From the NCBI RefSeq assembly GCF_019175385.1, contig NC_083343.1:51978457-52042456 (forward strand): a stretch of 64,000 bases of DNA. The letters are read 5' to 3'. This document shows, piece after piece, positions 47,859 to 57,330 of this stretch; position 1 is the first letter of the stretch, and every line of letters begins with the position of its first letter. The position numbers and the translations under genes were made by a program. The DNA is from Lycium barbarum. Lineage: Eukaryota; Streptophyta; Magnoliopsida; Solanales; Solanaceae. Below the pieces are notes generated by a model. That model saw only the letters and a program-made list of their open reading frames with translations. It did not search any database and was not told the origin of the DNA.

Positions 47859-49963
47859 GTATAGACGCGCCAGGTGATACGCCGCCAGTATAGGTTTCTG
47901 ATCCAGCTGTTTTGAGGAGCTCCTTTGATCCGGAGCGTATATTTTTGGTATATATCTTCTGTTTTCTGTACACTCTGTATGTATGGATATTCTGGGTACG
48001 GCGGGGCCCTGTCCCGTCATATGATTCTGTATGTCTGTAGAGGCCTGTAGATAGATGTGTGGGTTATGGGTTTCGTCTGTATGTTAGTCTTATCGGCTTA
48101 TCTGTAAATGTCTGTATGTTCAGGTATATATATATATGGTCGCGCGCGTGCCGTATTTGTACCGGCCTACTTCTGTAATACCCGTTTGAAAAAAAAAAAA
48201 CTGTACGATACGAAATTCGATCAGGTAGGTATGTACGGGTACCCAGCTAGGGTGCCAGGCGCGGCCCACGGGGTTGGGTCGTGACACAAAGTATACAAAA
48301 ATTCCACCGAAACCATACTTCATCCAAAACTTCCAACCTTCGACATAAACATTCACAATGCATTTTCACCTTCCAATTTCATTAATAACAATCATAATTT
48401 GCACCTTACCACTTTCATTTCCATATTTACATAAACTACAATAAAGTCGCATATTTTCCTACAACAACCTTATAACAAATCTTCCATAACAACAAGAACC
48501 ATTTATCTTCTATTTACGTTCCAAGGCCATAACAACACAATTAACATACTAAATAAATTTAATCCATCTCCCTTCATGAATGGTGTCACACAGCCACACA
48601 CATACACACGGCTCACACACACCACATCACAATTCCATGATTTCCATTCAATTCTACTCACTCTAACATCTATAAATCTTCCATAACATAAAAGAAACAA
48701 GAAATCCTTACCTTTTTCCAATAAGTTCTCCTTGCCACCAAAGTCACTTTCTTGCCAAAATAATTATACCACTTTGTAGAGAATCTTGAGCTTAGTAGAG
48801 ATACAAGAAAATTAGGATTTTTAGATTAAAGATTGAAGGGCAAAAAATTTTCTTTCTTTTCTCTCCCCCTTTTTTTCTTATGGCCGAACCTCACCTTCTC
48901 TTTCTCTCTTTCTTTTGTTTTCTTGATTAGTCTTGAAACTTCTTAAAAAGATGATTTGTAGCTCCTTTTATTATTAATCACATGGGTCAATTTTTTCATG
49001 GGCTTGGGCCATAAGTGTATGGCCGGCCACCCTCCAAACATTGGGCCTATTTTCTTTTTTTGTTTTTGAGCCCAACTAGTGATGGATCACACTTGGTAAT
49101 TCACGGAACTAATTTCCAAAATTCTAATTTTGCCCTTGGCCTCCTTCCATATTTCCACATCCAAAATTTTCATAACCAACTTATGTATCAAACAAGGCCA
49201 AGATATGGCCTCATCCTTAACTTGTCGCAACTTTCTCAACATATGCGAACGTGCGAAGTACGGGGTATAACAGCAGTAGGTTGGCACAGGCAGACATGGG
49301 CATTGACATGGGCTGGCTGGGGCCAAGGCAGATGGGAAAGGTAAAGGGTTGGCATGGTGTTGGCATGGCATTGGCATGAAGATGGGCAAAAAATATTCTA
49401 AGTGTTGGGCGAAGCTATGAGGCGAAAATCAGGCTAAGGCACGCGCGAGGCACATGAGCGAGGCAGGTGCATGACACATGAGTGAGGCATGCGCGCGACA
49501 CATGCAGAAGGGCCATGCACGCGGCATATGCGTTTGTTACACAGTGTGCGCGACATGTGCGACGATTAAGGTCGGTTTTTGAAGGCTTTGCCCACATGGG
49601 CAAAATATTTGGCTTAGGATCTGTATGCCATTATCCCAATGTAATTGCTGGCACATGCCATGCACGCCCCTCCCCTTGTAACTGGTTGTAACTGCTCCTG
49701 GCAGGTTTGTAAAGTAGACAGATTTTGGCTAAGGCATTATTCAGTTTTGTAAGCCTCCAAATTCGTGAGTCCTTTTGTATATCTGAGAGATAATAAAAAG
49801 GTTGGGCATTGCCTGTAAACATTGTGTGTTCCTTTCATTGTGTTTGACCCGAAATTAAATCTAAGTGTCAAAAGTGAGTGTGTGTGTGAAGGCTGAAGTT
49901 GGATGTAACGCTGATTGCCAAGCAGTGGTGACGCTGAAAAAAAATCACCCCTGTTTCAAGACT

Positions 49964-50599
49964 ACACATATTATCCATCACACACACAATTCAGCTGGAA
50001 CAAAAAAATGAAACAAAAGACCTAGAATATAGGAATCTACAACCACCATAACCAAAATACAAAAATATGAGCCGCATGAGATCTTTCTTTATTATTTTTA
50101 GTAGCTAGAAACTTGTACCCAAGAACCATAATCAAAATAAGAAACTCATTACACCAAAAAACCCTATAAGCAGCTAGACCTTTAGACTAATCAGCCGCCA
50201 TCCACACAAAGAACGTAACATATCTAGATTAAGAGTAATGCACAGCTCGCCGTCCTCACTATTTTCAATCAAAACCATGCATTAAACATCAATTTCCTTC
50301 CGCAAAAACTATAACAATAGCCCTTCGAATAGTTAAAATAGGAAACCGAATCTACCTGCAATGTTGGATTTTGAAATAGAGAGTCCGACGGTGGTTTCGA
50401 GGTTTCTGGTGAGTTTTCCACTTAAGCTCCGGTCGAAGGTTCTTGTTTAGTCGAGTTGGGCTATCTCTCATTTCAAGTTGTTGTACTCATCGTTGAGATT
50501 CATTAATAATAATAATAAAATAAAAAAAAAAAAAAGCTTTACTCTAAGGTTCGTTATTTTATTATTTTTCCAATACCTGTTCATATTATGTTTTGCTAC
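49964..50599. other. unassigned sequence with A-rich tract
   Basis: No gene recognised. (AAT)n followed by about 14 A at 50503-50535 could be a retroposon tail, but no SINE or LINE body was identified. Confidence 0.35.
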
Positions 50600-51894
50600 G
50601 AGTTTTTAGTGTTTGGTGCATGGTCTTTGTTTGGTGTTCGTAATACTATAGAGTCTCTAAGCTATGTGGATATGTCAAAAAATAAAAAAGGATTGTGCAG
50701 GTGTGAGTTAGTACGTTTTAGCAAGTATGCTTAGTAGTATATTTTTGGCTTCAGCAAGATAGAAAAATGAATGTTTGATGATTTGATTCAGAATTGGGTT
50801 TGTATCATATTTTGGATTGATGTTGTCATTAAATGATACATACTTTTATGATCTGTTCATTATTTTCGATATTGGAAAATGATAGGCTTACTTTATATGA
50901 AATGTTGCACTATTAATTATTTTATATTGAAATTAAGAGAAATTTACTGTGTTGGCATGTTAAAAAGCTTGATTAGAGTAATGTGATGCGTTATTTGCCG
51001 TGATACAGTTCCGTCATTTATTTAGTAACATATGATTTCCAGATCTTTGAATGCATTTGTAGGCTCAATTTAAGATGGGCTTTTGGTTCGTAGTTAACTT
51101 TAGGCCTAGAAAAATGTTTAAGGTCTAATTAACTAATTAATTGTGAGCTTGAGCGAGACGGGATGCAAATTTATTTCAAACCTCGTTGTCAAGTATAAAA
51201 GAAGATGGGCTGCGAATTTATTCAAAGCCCGTTGTGAAAGATTGAAATGACTAAAATGATAAAGAAAAGCGTCTCAGATTTAAAAGGTGAATAAACCTTT
51301 TAACGATAGATTCTCTTAGGTGCATTTAAATGTTGACCATGTGTCCGGTTACGGATCTTGGATAAACATTAATTAATAACTCAAAAGAGTCATGTGGGTG
51401 GTTACGCTCCTTGACTTTATAAATAATTCAAGTTTGACCATGTGTTTGGATACACTCCATGGTCGATTCTTATAAATAAGAGGCTTTGTGTGTGGTTATG
51501 CTCCTAAGCTGAAAATATAAGTTTTTTTTTTAAAAAAAAACTAATTTTAGGTAATTAAGCGAGTAAAATAAACACGGTCTATCCTAGAATTAATTATATC
51601 CAAGCATAAGTCAGTAAAAGCGACCGTGCTAGAACCACGGGACTCGGGGAATGCCTAATACCTTCTCCCCGGTCAACAAAATTCCTTACCCGGTCTTTTG
51701 TTTTCGCGGACCAATAATAAATAGAGTCAATTCCTTTTGATTTGGGATTCATAAGGTGACTTGGAACACAAAAACTCAATTCCAAGTGCCGACTCTGTAA
51801 ATAATTAATCCCTATTCAAAATCGTCACTTCAATTGGAAAAACCCTTAAAATAAAACCTCGTGTCCTTCGGGGCGCGAAAAAAGGGGTGTGACA
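50600..51894 (+). mobile_element. Tat/Ogre-like LTR, 3' part
   Basis: The last 350 bp (AGCGACCGTGCTAGAACCACG, CTTCTCCCCGGTCAACAAAA, TTTTCGCGGACCAATAA, end GGGGTGTGACA) resemble Tat/Ogre LTRs of solanaceous plants, from memory. Upstream are four imperfect copies of CATGTGTGTGGTTACGCTCC about 50-60 bp apart (51340-51510). The left border was not found, so the start is approximate. Confidence 0.5.
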
Positions 51895-51994
51895 ATAGTA
51901 GAAGAAGCAAATGTAATAGAACCTAAGACATTTGATGAAGCACTTGAAGATCCAAGGTGGAATAATGCTATGAAAGAAGAAATTGTAGCATTTT
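51895..51994 (+). pseudogene. pol: Ty1/copia RT fragment, upstream part
   Basis: It translates to EPKTFDEALEDPRWNNAMKE, the segment before the copia RT core. It begins directly at the Tat-like LTR end and is cut by the foldback element. Its continuation is at 53076. Confidence 0.8.
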
Positions 51995-53075
51995 AGGGCG
52001 TTTTGGGTATAGTGGAAGATGTTTTCTTGGAAAATGAGTTCTTGGAATATTAGTGAATTTCTACATATTTTCTCATGTTCAGTTGGGTAGTGGAAAATAA
52101 GTGAATTTCTTACTTATTTTCTCATGTTCGGTTAGTTGGTAGAAAATATTTTTCAAAAAATACCACCCATGCACCACCACCACATACCACACCAACCCCC
52201 ACACCCACCCCACAATCACCCACCCTCCACCCTAACCAAATCCAACCCCATCCCCACAACCCACCCTAAGCACCCACCTTCCACCCCCCAACATAATCCC
52301 ACCAAACCACCACCCTCCAACCACTTCATCTTCACCCACCCTACCCCGCACCATCACCCACCCCAACCCCACCCCGCGCCACCACTCTATCCAACCCTCT
52401 CACCCACCCCCTCTCAAATTTTCTATTTCATATATTTTATTTAACTTTTATAAAAAAGAATGGAAAATGTTTTATAATCACCACACCCACTATCTGTCTC
52501 CACCACCCACCCCTACCCCCAACTACAACCCACCCCACCACCCACCCCACACCAAATTTAACCACACAAACTTTTCATTTTTATAAATCTTTATAAGAGT
52601 AAAATTAAATATGAAGTAGAAAATCGGGAGGGGGTAAGGGGATTAATTTTTTTGGAAGGGGTGGTGGGGTGTTAGGGCAGGGGGATGATGTAAAAATCCA
52701 ATAAAAAACTTTTTAAATTTTGTTTTAATATTTTTTGGAGGGTGGTGGGGGTCCCACCGGGAGGAGGGATGGGCGGTGTAGAAAATCCTAAAAAAAAGAA
52801 AAATTAAAAACTCAAAAAAATTAGGGTTGGCGGTGGGGGAGGGTACGTGGGTTGTGGGAGTTGTTAGTGTTTGGTGGGTTGGGTGGTGGTAGAGTGATTG
52901 GTGAAATGCCAATTGTGGACTTGTTTTCCCTACTTTGATTAGGGAAGTTATTTTTGCCATTTTGGATGAACTTGTTTTCCTAAAGAAAATATTTTTCAAA
53001 AAGTTTGATTAAACGAACATGAGAAAATTAGAAAACACTTTCCAAAAAATGTTTTCCTTCATACTGAGCACATAC
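51995..53075. mobile_element. foldback/TIR element, 1.08 kb
   Basis: Left end GGTATAGTGGAAGATGTTTTC and right end (reverse complement) AGTATGAAGGAAAACATTTT form imperfect terminal inverted repeats, with TCTCATGTTCGGTT/AATTTTCTCATGTTCGTTTA inside. The left arm is C-rich (52160-52560), the right arm is its G-rich mirror (52625-52900). TAG borders both ends and may be a 3-bp duplication. No transposase seen; superfamily uncertain. Confidence 0.65.
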
Positions 53076-53677
53076 TAGAACAAAATCAGACTTGGGAGCT
53101 CGTTCCAAAGCCAAGAGATGTGAAACCCATTTCTTGCAAGTGGATTTATTAGATTAACCGACGAGCAGATGGAACAATAGAGACACACAAGGCCAGTCTG
53201 CTAGCTCGAGGATTTTCTCAACAATATGGACTAGACTATGACGAAAAGTTTAGTCCAGTAGCAAAGCTTGCAACTGTCTGAGTCTTACTTGCACTTGCAA
53301 CCAACAAAGAATGGAACCTGTAGCAAATAGATGTAAAGAATGCATCTTTCCATGGAGAGTTGGATTGAGAGATCTACATGATCCAACCAACTGATTTTTA
53401 GAATCAAGGTTGTCCTGATTATGTGTGTAAGTTACGGAAGGCGTTGTATGGGTTAAAGCGAGTTCCAAGAGCCCGGGATGGTAAGATTGATGAATTTTTG
53501 ACTCACACTAGCTATTCTATAACACACGCAGATTCTAGTTTGTTTATTAAGGCTAATGGAGCGAAGCTAGCTATTTTTCTAGTTTATGTGGATGATCTAA
53601 TCATAACAGGAGATTATCAAGAAGAAATTCTGCGAAAAAAAGGAGAAATTTATCAATTCGTTTTCAGATGAAAGAAC
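53076..53677 (+). pseudogene. pol: Ty1/copia RT, decayed
   Basis: Motifs include [50 protein letters not shown] and the catalytic [12 protein letters not shown], so the RT is of the copia type. In-frame stops interrupt it near 53150, 53280, 53322, 53368 and 53399, and a block between KR and RARD is short. It is cut after FQMKE by LTR E at 53678 (AGAAC at 53673-53677 would be the left duplication). Confidence 0.85.
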
Positions 53678-54009
53678 TGTTACACCTCGGAAAACTCATG
53701 TCGTCATATGGTAGATAGACTAACGCCGGGTGAGAAGTATTCTATGTTTCTACAAGTAAGAAGTAGTACTGAACGGTTCTCATTAAGATTCCAAAGACGT
53801 TTGAAGCAAGAAAACAAAGTCCGTTGAAGAATGTTAAGTATAAGTCGTGTTTTGAAAGGGGTTGCATGTACCGAGCTAATGATGATCGGTGTCTTGAAAA
53901 AAAGTTATAATGCTCCTTAAGTTGTTAATGAAGGGCTAAACAAGTGCTAAGAAGGTTCCATAAGAATTGGAGATCAAATGAAACGACGAAAATAATTTCA
54001 GAAAAGTGG

Positions 54010-54155
54010 AGTTATACGACCACTTATATGGTCCATATAACTTTATACGGTCCGTATAAGGGTCCGTATAACCCAACATGAAGGATGTTTTCCATGTCGG
54101 GTGTTATACGGTCACTTATACGGACCGTATAAGTGTCCGTATAACACCCGACGGG
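54010..54155 (+). promoter_or_regulatory. U3 palindrome cluster (E)
   Basis: TTATACGGACCGTATAA and several one-sided copies within 150 bp, about 20-160 bp upstream of the TATA box. Confidence 0.6.
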
Positions 54156-54171
54156 CTAAGCATTTTCCAAG

Positions 54172-54180
54172 TATAAAAAG
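54172..54180 (+). promoter_or_regulatory. TATA box (E)
   Basis: TATAAAAAG, followed by a pyrimidine-rich leader (CATTCTTTCCACTTCTTC). Confidence 0.65.
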
Positions 54181-55109
54181 GTGATCCCACTTCTAATTTT
54201 TCATTCTTTCCACTTCTTCACTTCTCTCCAAGTCTCTAGAACATTCCACACATTCCATTTACCAGAATTCAAGGGAAATCAAAGATCAAATTCATCAATT
54301 CAAGGAAATCAAGTGTAAAGAAGCTCTCTAGGGTTGCTTGGAGTCAAGAAATCTCTTTGCATGGAAGTTAGGGTTTTCTTCAAGTGAGGCAACTCCATCC
54401 AAAACCCGTTCCTACACAATCAAAGGTACGTTTTATGATCATTTCATGTTATTTGGAATATTGAGGGGTCGAAAGACTTGGATTATGGAAGAAAGTAGAA
54501 TATGGAGCTCATATGTGAAGTAATGGTGTTCTTGAATAATAGTTGACATGAACCATAACTTTGAGATATTATGAGTATAATGTTGTTATAAATAATATTA
54601 AGAATGTTAGAGAAGCATGATATGTGAATGAATATGATGTTGGGTGACCACCATGGTTATGGATGGCTTTGAGAGGAAATTGTGAGAATTGAATGATGAC
54701 CAACTTAATAAAAGTTGTTGATTATGATATTGTGGGTGTGTTGCTGACGCTTGGAAGTGTTACGCCTCGAAAATTTTCCCGTTGATGCACAAGGGAATAG
54801 ACTAGTGAAGAGCACGAGTATACGGTATTTCGATAAGTAAGGAATGATATTTGACGACCCTAGTTAAGACTTCAAAGATGTTTGAGATAGGGGAAGAAAG
54901 TTTGCCAAGAGAAGGCAAGGCTTACGATAGGTATCGAAAAGGAATTACGAGTAACAAGTTAACGAGGATTTAATAATGCTTTGGGGAAGAGTTATAATGT
55001 CCCTTAGATTGCTAATGAGGTGATAAACAAGTGTTAAGAAGGTTGTATAAGGATTGGAGATCAAACGAAACGACGAGAACAACTTCAGAAAAACTGTGAG
55101 TCACACGAC

Positions 55110-55305
55110 CACATTATACGGCCGATGGAATGTTATACGGACCGTATAATGGTCCGTATAACCTAACTGCAACAAAGTGTTCCCTGGTGGTGAACCACGG
55201 ACACTTATACGGGCCGTATAAGGTGTTCGTATAACTCCCAGCAGGGAGTTGATTTGCTGGTTCATGAACCACGACCACTTATACGGACCGTATAAGTGCC
55301 CGTGG
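55110..55305 (+). promoter_or_regulatory. U3 palindrome cluster (B3)
   Basis: TTATACGGACCGTATAA at about 55134 and 55280, TTATACGGGCCGTATAA at 55205, plus half-sites. Confidence 0.65.
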
Positions 55306-55335
55306 AAGTCCCGACGGGCTAATTTTCAGTGTTTG

Positions 55336-55345
55336 TATAAATAGA
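55336..55345 (+). promoter_or_regulatory. TATA box (B3)
   Basis: TATAAATAGA, about 240 nt before the leader donor. Confidence 0.7.
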
Positions 55346-55766
55346 TACCTTGGGTTCTTTCACTTAATTTTTAATATTCCACAAGTGTTGAGAGCTCAAA
55401 AACCCTTCTCTAAACATATTCCACTCAAGTCTAAGAGAACACAAAGATCAAAGACTAGAATCAAGTGTTTATGTGTTAGAAAGCTTCGAAGGGTTAGAGT
55501 ACCACAAGAAATTCTATTGGAGGAGAACTAGGGTTCGGTTCAAGTGAATTATTTCCACTCAAGACTCATTCCCTCACCATCTAAGGTAAGTTTTATGGTA
55601 TCTCCATGTTGTTTAAGGTGTTTGAAGGTTGAAACACTTGGATTGTAAAAGGATATAGAAAATGGGTCTTGAATGTGAGAGTAGTGATGCTTTTGAGTAG
55701 TAGTTTGAATTGAGTCATGTATGCTAGCCATCGATTCTAATGATAGTATAACCTTAGTGAAGGTAG

Positions 55767-55819
55767 AAATGTGAGCGTTGGAGAAGAACGTGCAGGTGGT
55801 AAAATAATTGAACGGAAAG
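55767..55819 (+). other. putative leader mini-exon 2 (B3), 53 nt
   Basis: Preceded by GAAGGTAG, followed by GGAAAG|GTATGTAAGG. Confidence 0.5.
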
Positions 55820-56619
55820 GTATGTAAGGCTAACCCTTCTTTCATAAGGCATGGTTCTTTGGCCAATCATCTAAATCTTCTATAAGTCCAAGATGTCCTC
55901 CAAATGACTCTATCTTCAAAAGCTACTACGCTTATGATTCTCGATATGTTACGAATGTACTAAGTTCCACATATGACGAGTAATCCTATAAGGATAGATG
56001 TAATGAACGACGATGATAGAGATAATGATAATGATAACGACGATACTAGCGATGACGATGATGATAGTGATGATAATAGTAAAGATGTTTATGAGCTATT
56101 ATGTATATGTATCTATGTATGACTATTATAGAGCCCCGAGCTTATAAGGCCGGGTCGAATATGTATGTATGTTTATGCAACGCGCGCGCACCTCTGCAGT
56201 AGGGTACGGATAACCCTGAAGCCTTGGTAAGGCCAGGTATGTGTAACCTTGAGCCTTGGTTGGCCAAGTATGTATGATGACCGATCCTAGCCATGGTCGG
56301 GTACGTGAAACACCGAACCTACGTGGTCAGGCAAGCTATGTAAATGTTATGTATATGATTTGGTTATGTATATGATATAGATATGAGTATGAATACGAAT
56401 ATGATACGAATACGAATAAGACTACGTATATGAACACAATTATAGACGCAAGGTAAATGAATACTAATATGGATGTATGACCACGAATATGCGTTAGAAG
56501 TGGAAAGTCCCCATGAGAAGCAAGTGGTTATGACGATGATTCTACTATCTCCCATCTTATGCTATTTCTGATGTTGCTTATTATGCCTCTATATTGATAT
56601 TGATCATGCTTTACATACA

Positions 56620-56676
56620 CAGTACATTCTTTGTACTAACGTCCTTTTGTTTGTGGACGCTGTGTAATGCCCGCAG
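56620..56676 (+). other. three-hairpin LTR module (B3)
   Basis: CAGTAC/GTACTA, CGTCC/GGACG, CTGTG/CGCAG (one G-U pair). Confidence 0.65.
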
Positions 56677-57125
56677 GTGCCCAGGGAGACAGACTTGATC
56701 CATAGCTACATTTCTCAGGACTACATAGCGGAGCTCCATTCCATTCGGAGCTATAGCTTTTGGTATTGATTCTTTTGTGTACATAATTATGGGCATAGCG
56801 TGGTCCTGTCCTGCCTATATGATATGACATACTCTCCTTAGAGGCTCGTAGCCATGTGTATATAGTTAGACGTGTTTGGCCTTGTCGGCCTATATTTTGT
56901 ATATCATTTTGTTAGCCTCGTCGGCTTATGTACATTGATGTGGGCTTAGTTGCTAATGTTGATAGAAAGGTATTGTTGCCCAATGGGATTCGTATGATTG
57001 ATGAATAGAAATGTATGATATAATATGTGGCCCACCTAGATGTCAATGTAAAGGTACGTTAAGAGGTGCCCGGGTGGGCTAGCACCGGGTGCCTGTCGCG
57101 GCCTCCGGTTGGGTCGTGACAAAAG

Positions 57126-57137
57126 TGGTATCAGAGC
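57126..57137 (+). other. primer binding site (B3)
   Basis: TGGTATCAGAGC, 4 nt after the LTR. Confidence 0.92.
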
Positions 57138-57180
57138 AGTTCTGTCCTAGGGTGTGTCTACGAGCCATGTCCAGTATAGT

Positions 57181-57220
57181 CTTGGTTATGGGTGTGTTGC
57201 GCGCCACACTTATAAACAAG
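57181..57220 (+). ncRNA. dimerisation-type leader stem-loop (B3)
   Basis: About 16 pairs (CTTG/CAAG, TTAT/ATAA, GTGTG/CACAC, with G-U pairs and one mismatch) around TTGCGCGC. Confidence 0.7.
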
Positions 57221-57330
57221 AGGTTGTGAGCATTTTAGGAATGAATGACCTTCTTTCTTCATAACGTCGTGCGATATAGCTATGATATAAGAACTTCCTT
57301 CTCCTTGACCGTGTATTGTTTATTTCAGAG

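Larger units (their letters stand above)
39391..48286 (+). mobile_element. D: complete young non-autonomous LTR element (LARD-like)
   Basis: An 8.9-kb plus element with LTRs 39391-42608 and 45066-48286, exact primer site, polypurine tract and perfect duplication CAAAG (39386-39390, 48287-48291). LTRs are nearly identical (a 102-codon stretch translates identically, another differs at 2 of 68), so insertion is recent. The 2.46-kb interior is noncoding. This is the best candidate in the window for an element still moved in trans. Confidence 0.93.
45066..48286 (+). mobile_element. D 3' LTR
   Basis: 3221 bp. Same signals as the 5' copy, with GT of the leader donor at 45614. Confidence 0.93.
37469..49272 (-). 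mobile_element. solo LTR D' (2.9 kb once nested insert is excluded)
   Basis: On the minus strand it runs TGTTATACCCCGTACTTCGC...GGGTTGGGTCGTGACA, flanked by GCAGT (37464-37468, 49273-49277). Parts are 37469-39390 and 48292-49272. It has a leader donor AAAG|GTAAGG at the 48711/48712 boundary, the mini-exon and the three-hairpin module. No interior is present, so it arose by LTR-LTR recombination before or after D landed. Confidence 0.9.
37237..49958. mobile_element. solo LTR F (about 0.9 kb once nested insert is excluded)
   Basis: It starts TGTTAGACCCCC and ends CCTGTTTCA, flanked by AGACT on both sides (37232-37236, 49959-49963). Visible parts are 37237-37468 and 49278-49958, about 913 bp. 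TAATAAAAAGG near 49788 may be a poly(A) signal on plus. The family is not recognised. The call rests on TG...CA ends and a perfect 5-bp duplication. Confidence 0.6.
53678..54757 (+). mobile_element. B-type LTR E, 5' part
   Basis: It starts TGTTACACCTCGGAAAA inside copia RT. It carries the palindrome cluster (54010-54155), TATAAAAAG at 54172-54180 and a leader donor CAAAG|GTACGT with GT at 54426. B3 interrupts it at 54758; the rest lies outside the window. Confidence 0.8.
54758..57121 (+). mobile_element. 5' LTR of gypsy element B3
   Basis: 2364 bp, TGTTACGCCTCG...GGTCGTGACA, directly followed by a primer site. It has palindrome cluster, TATA box, leader donor CTAAG|GTAAGT (GT at 55586), mini-exon and three-hairpin module. 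The left duplication would be GGAAG (54753-54757). Confidence 0.9.

Noticed and set aside
50380..50540. Possible host gene 5' end or SINE with poly(A)
   Set aside because: No coding frame, no internal Pol III boxes recognised and no flanking duplication seen; left as unassigned sequence.
52136..52444. Open frame of 102 codons rich in Pro, His and Thr
   Set aside because: It is a reading of the C-rich low-complexity arm of the foldback element; composition alone explains it.
56161..56176. GCGCGCGC near 56181 as another dimer-type palindrome
   Set aside because: No pairing arms flank it and it is not conserved in other LTRs; simple-sequence origin is likely.
57126..57137. tRNA gene fragment
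   Set aside because: Only the 12-nt tRNA-complementary primer site is present, always next to an LTR end.
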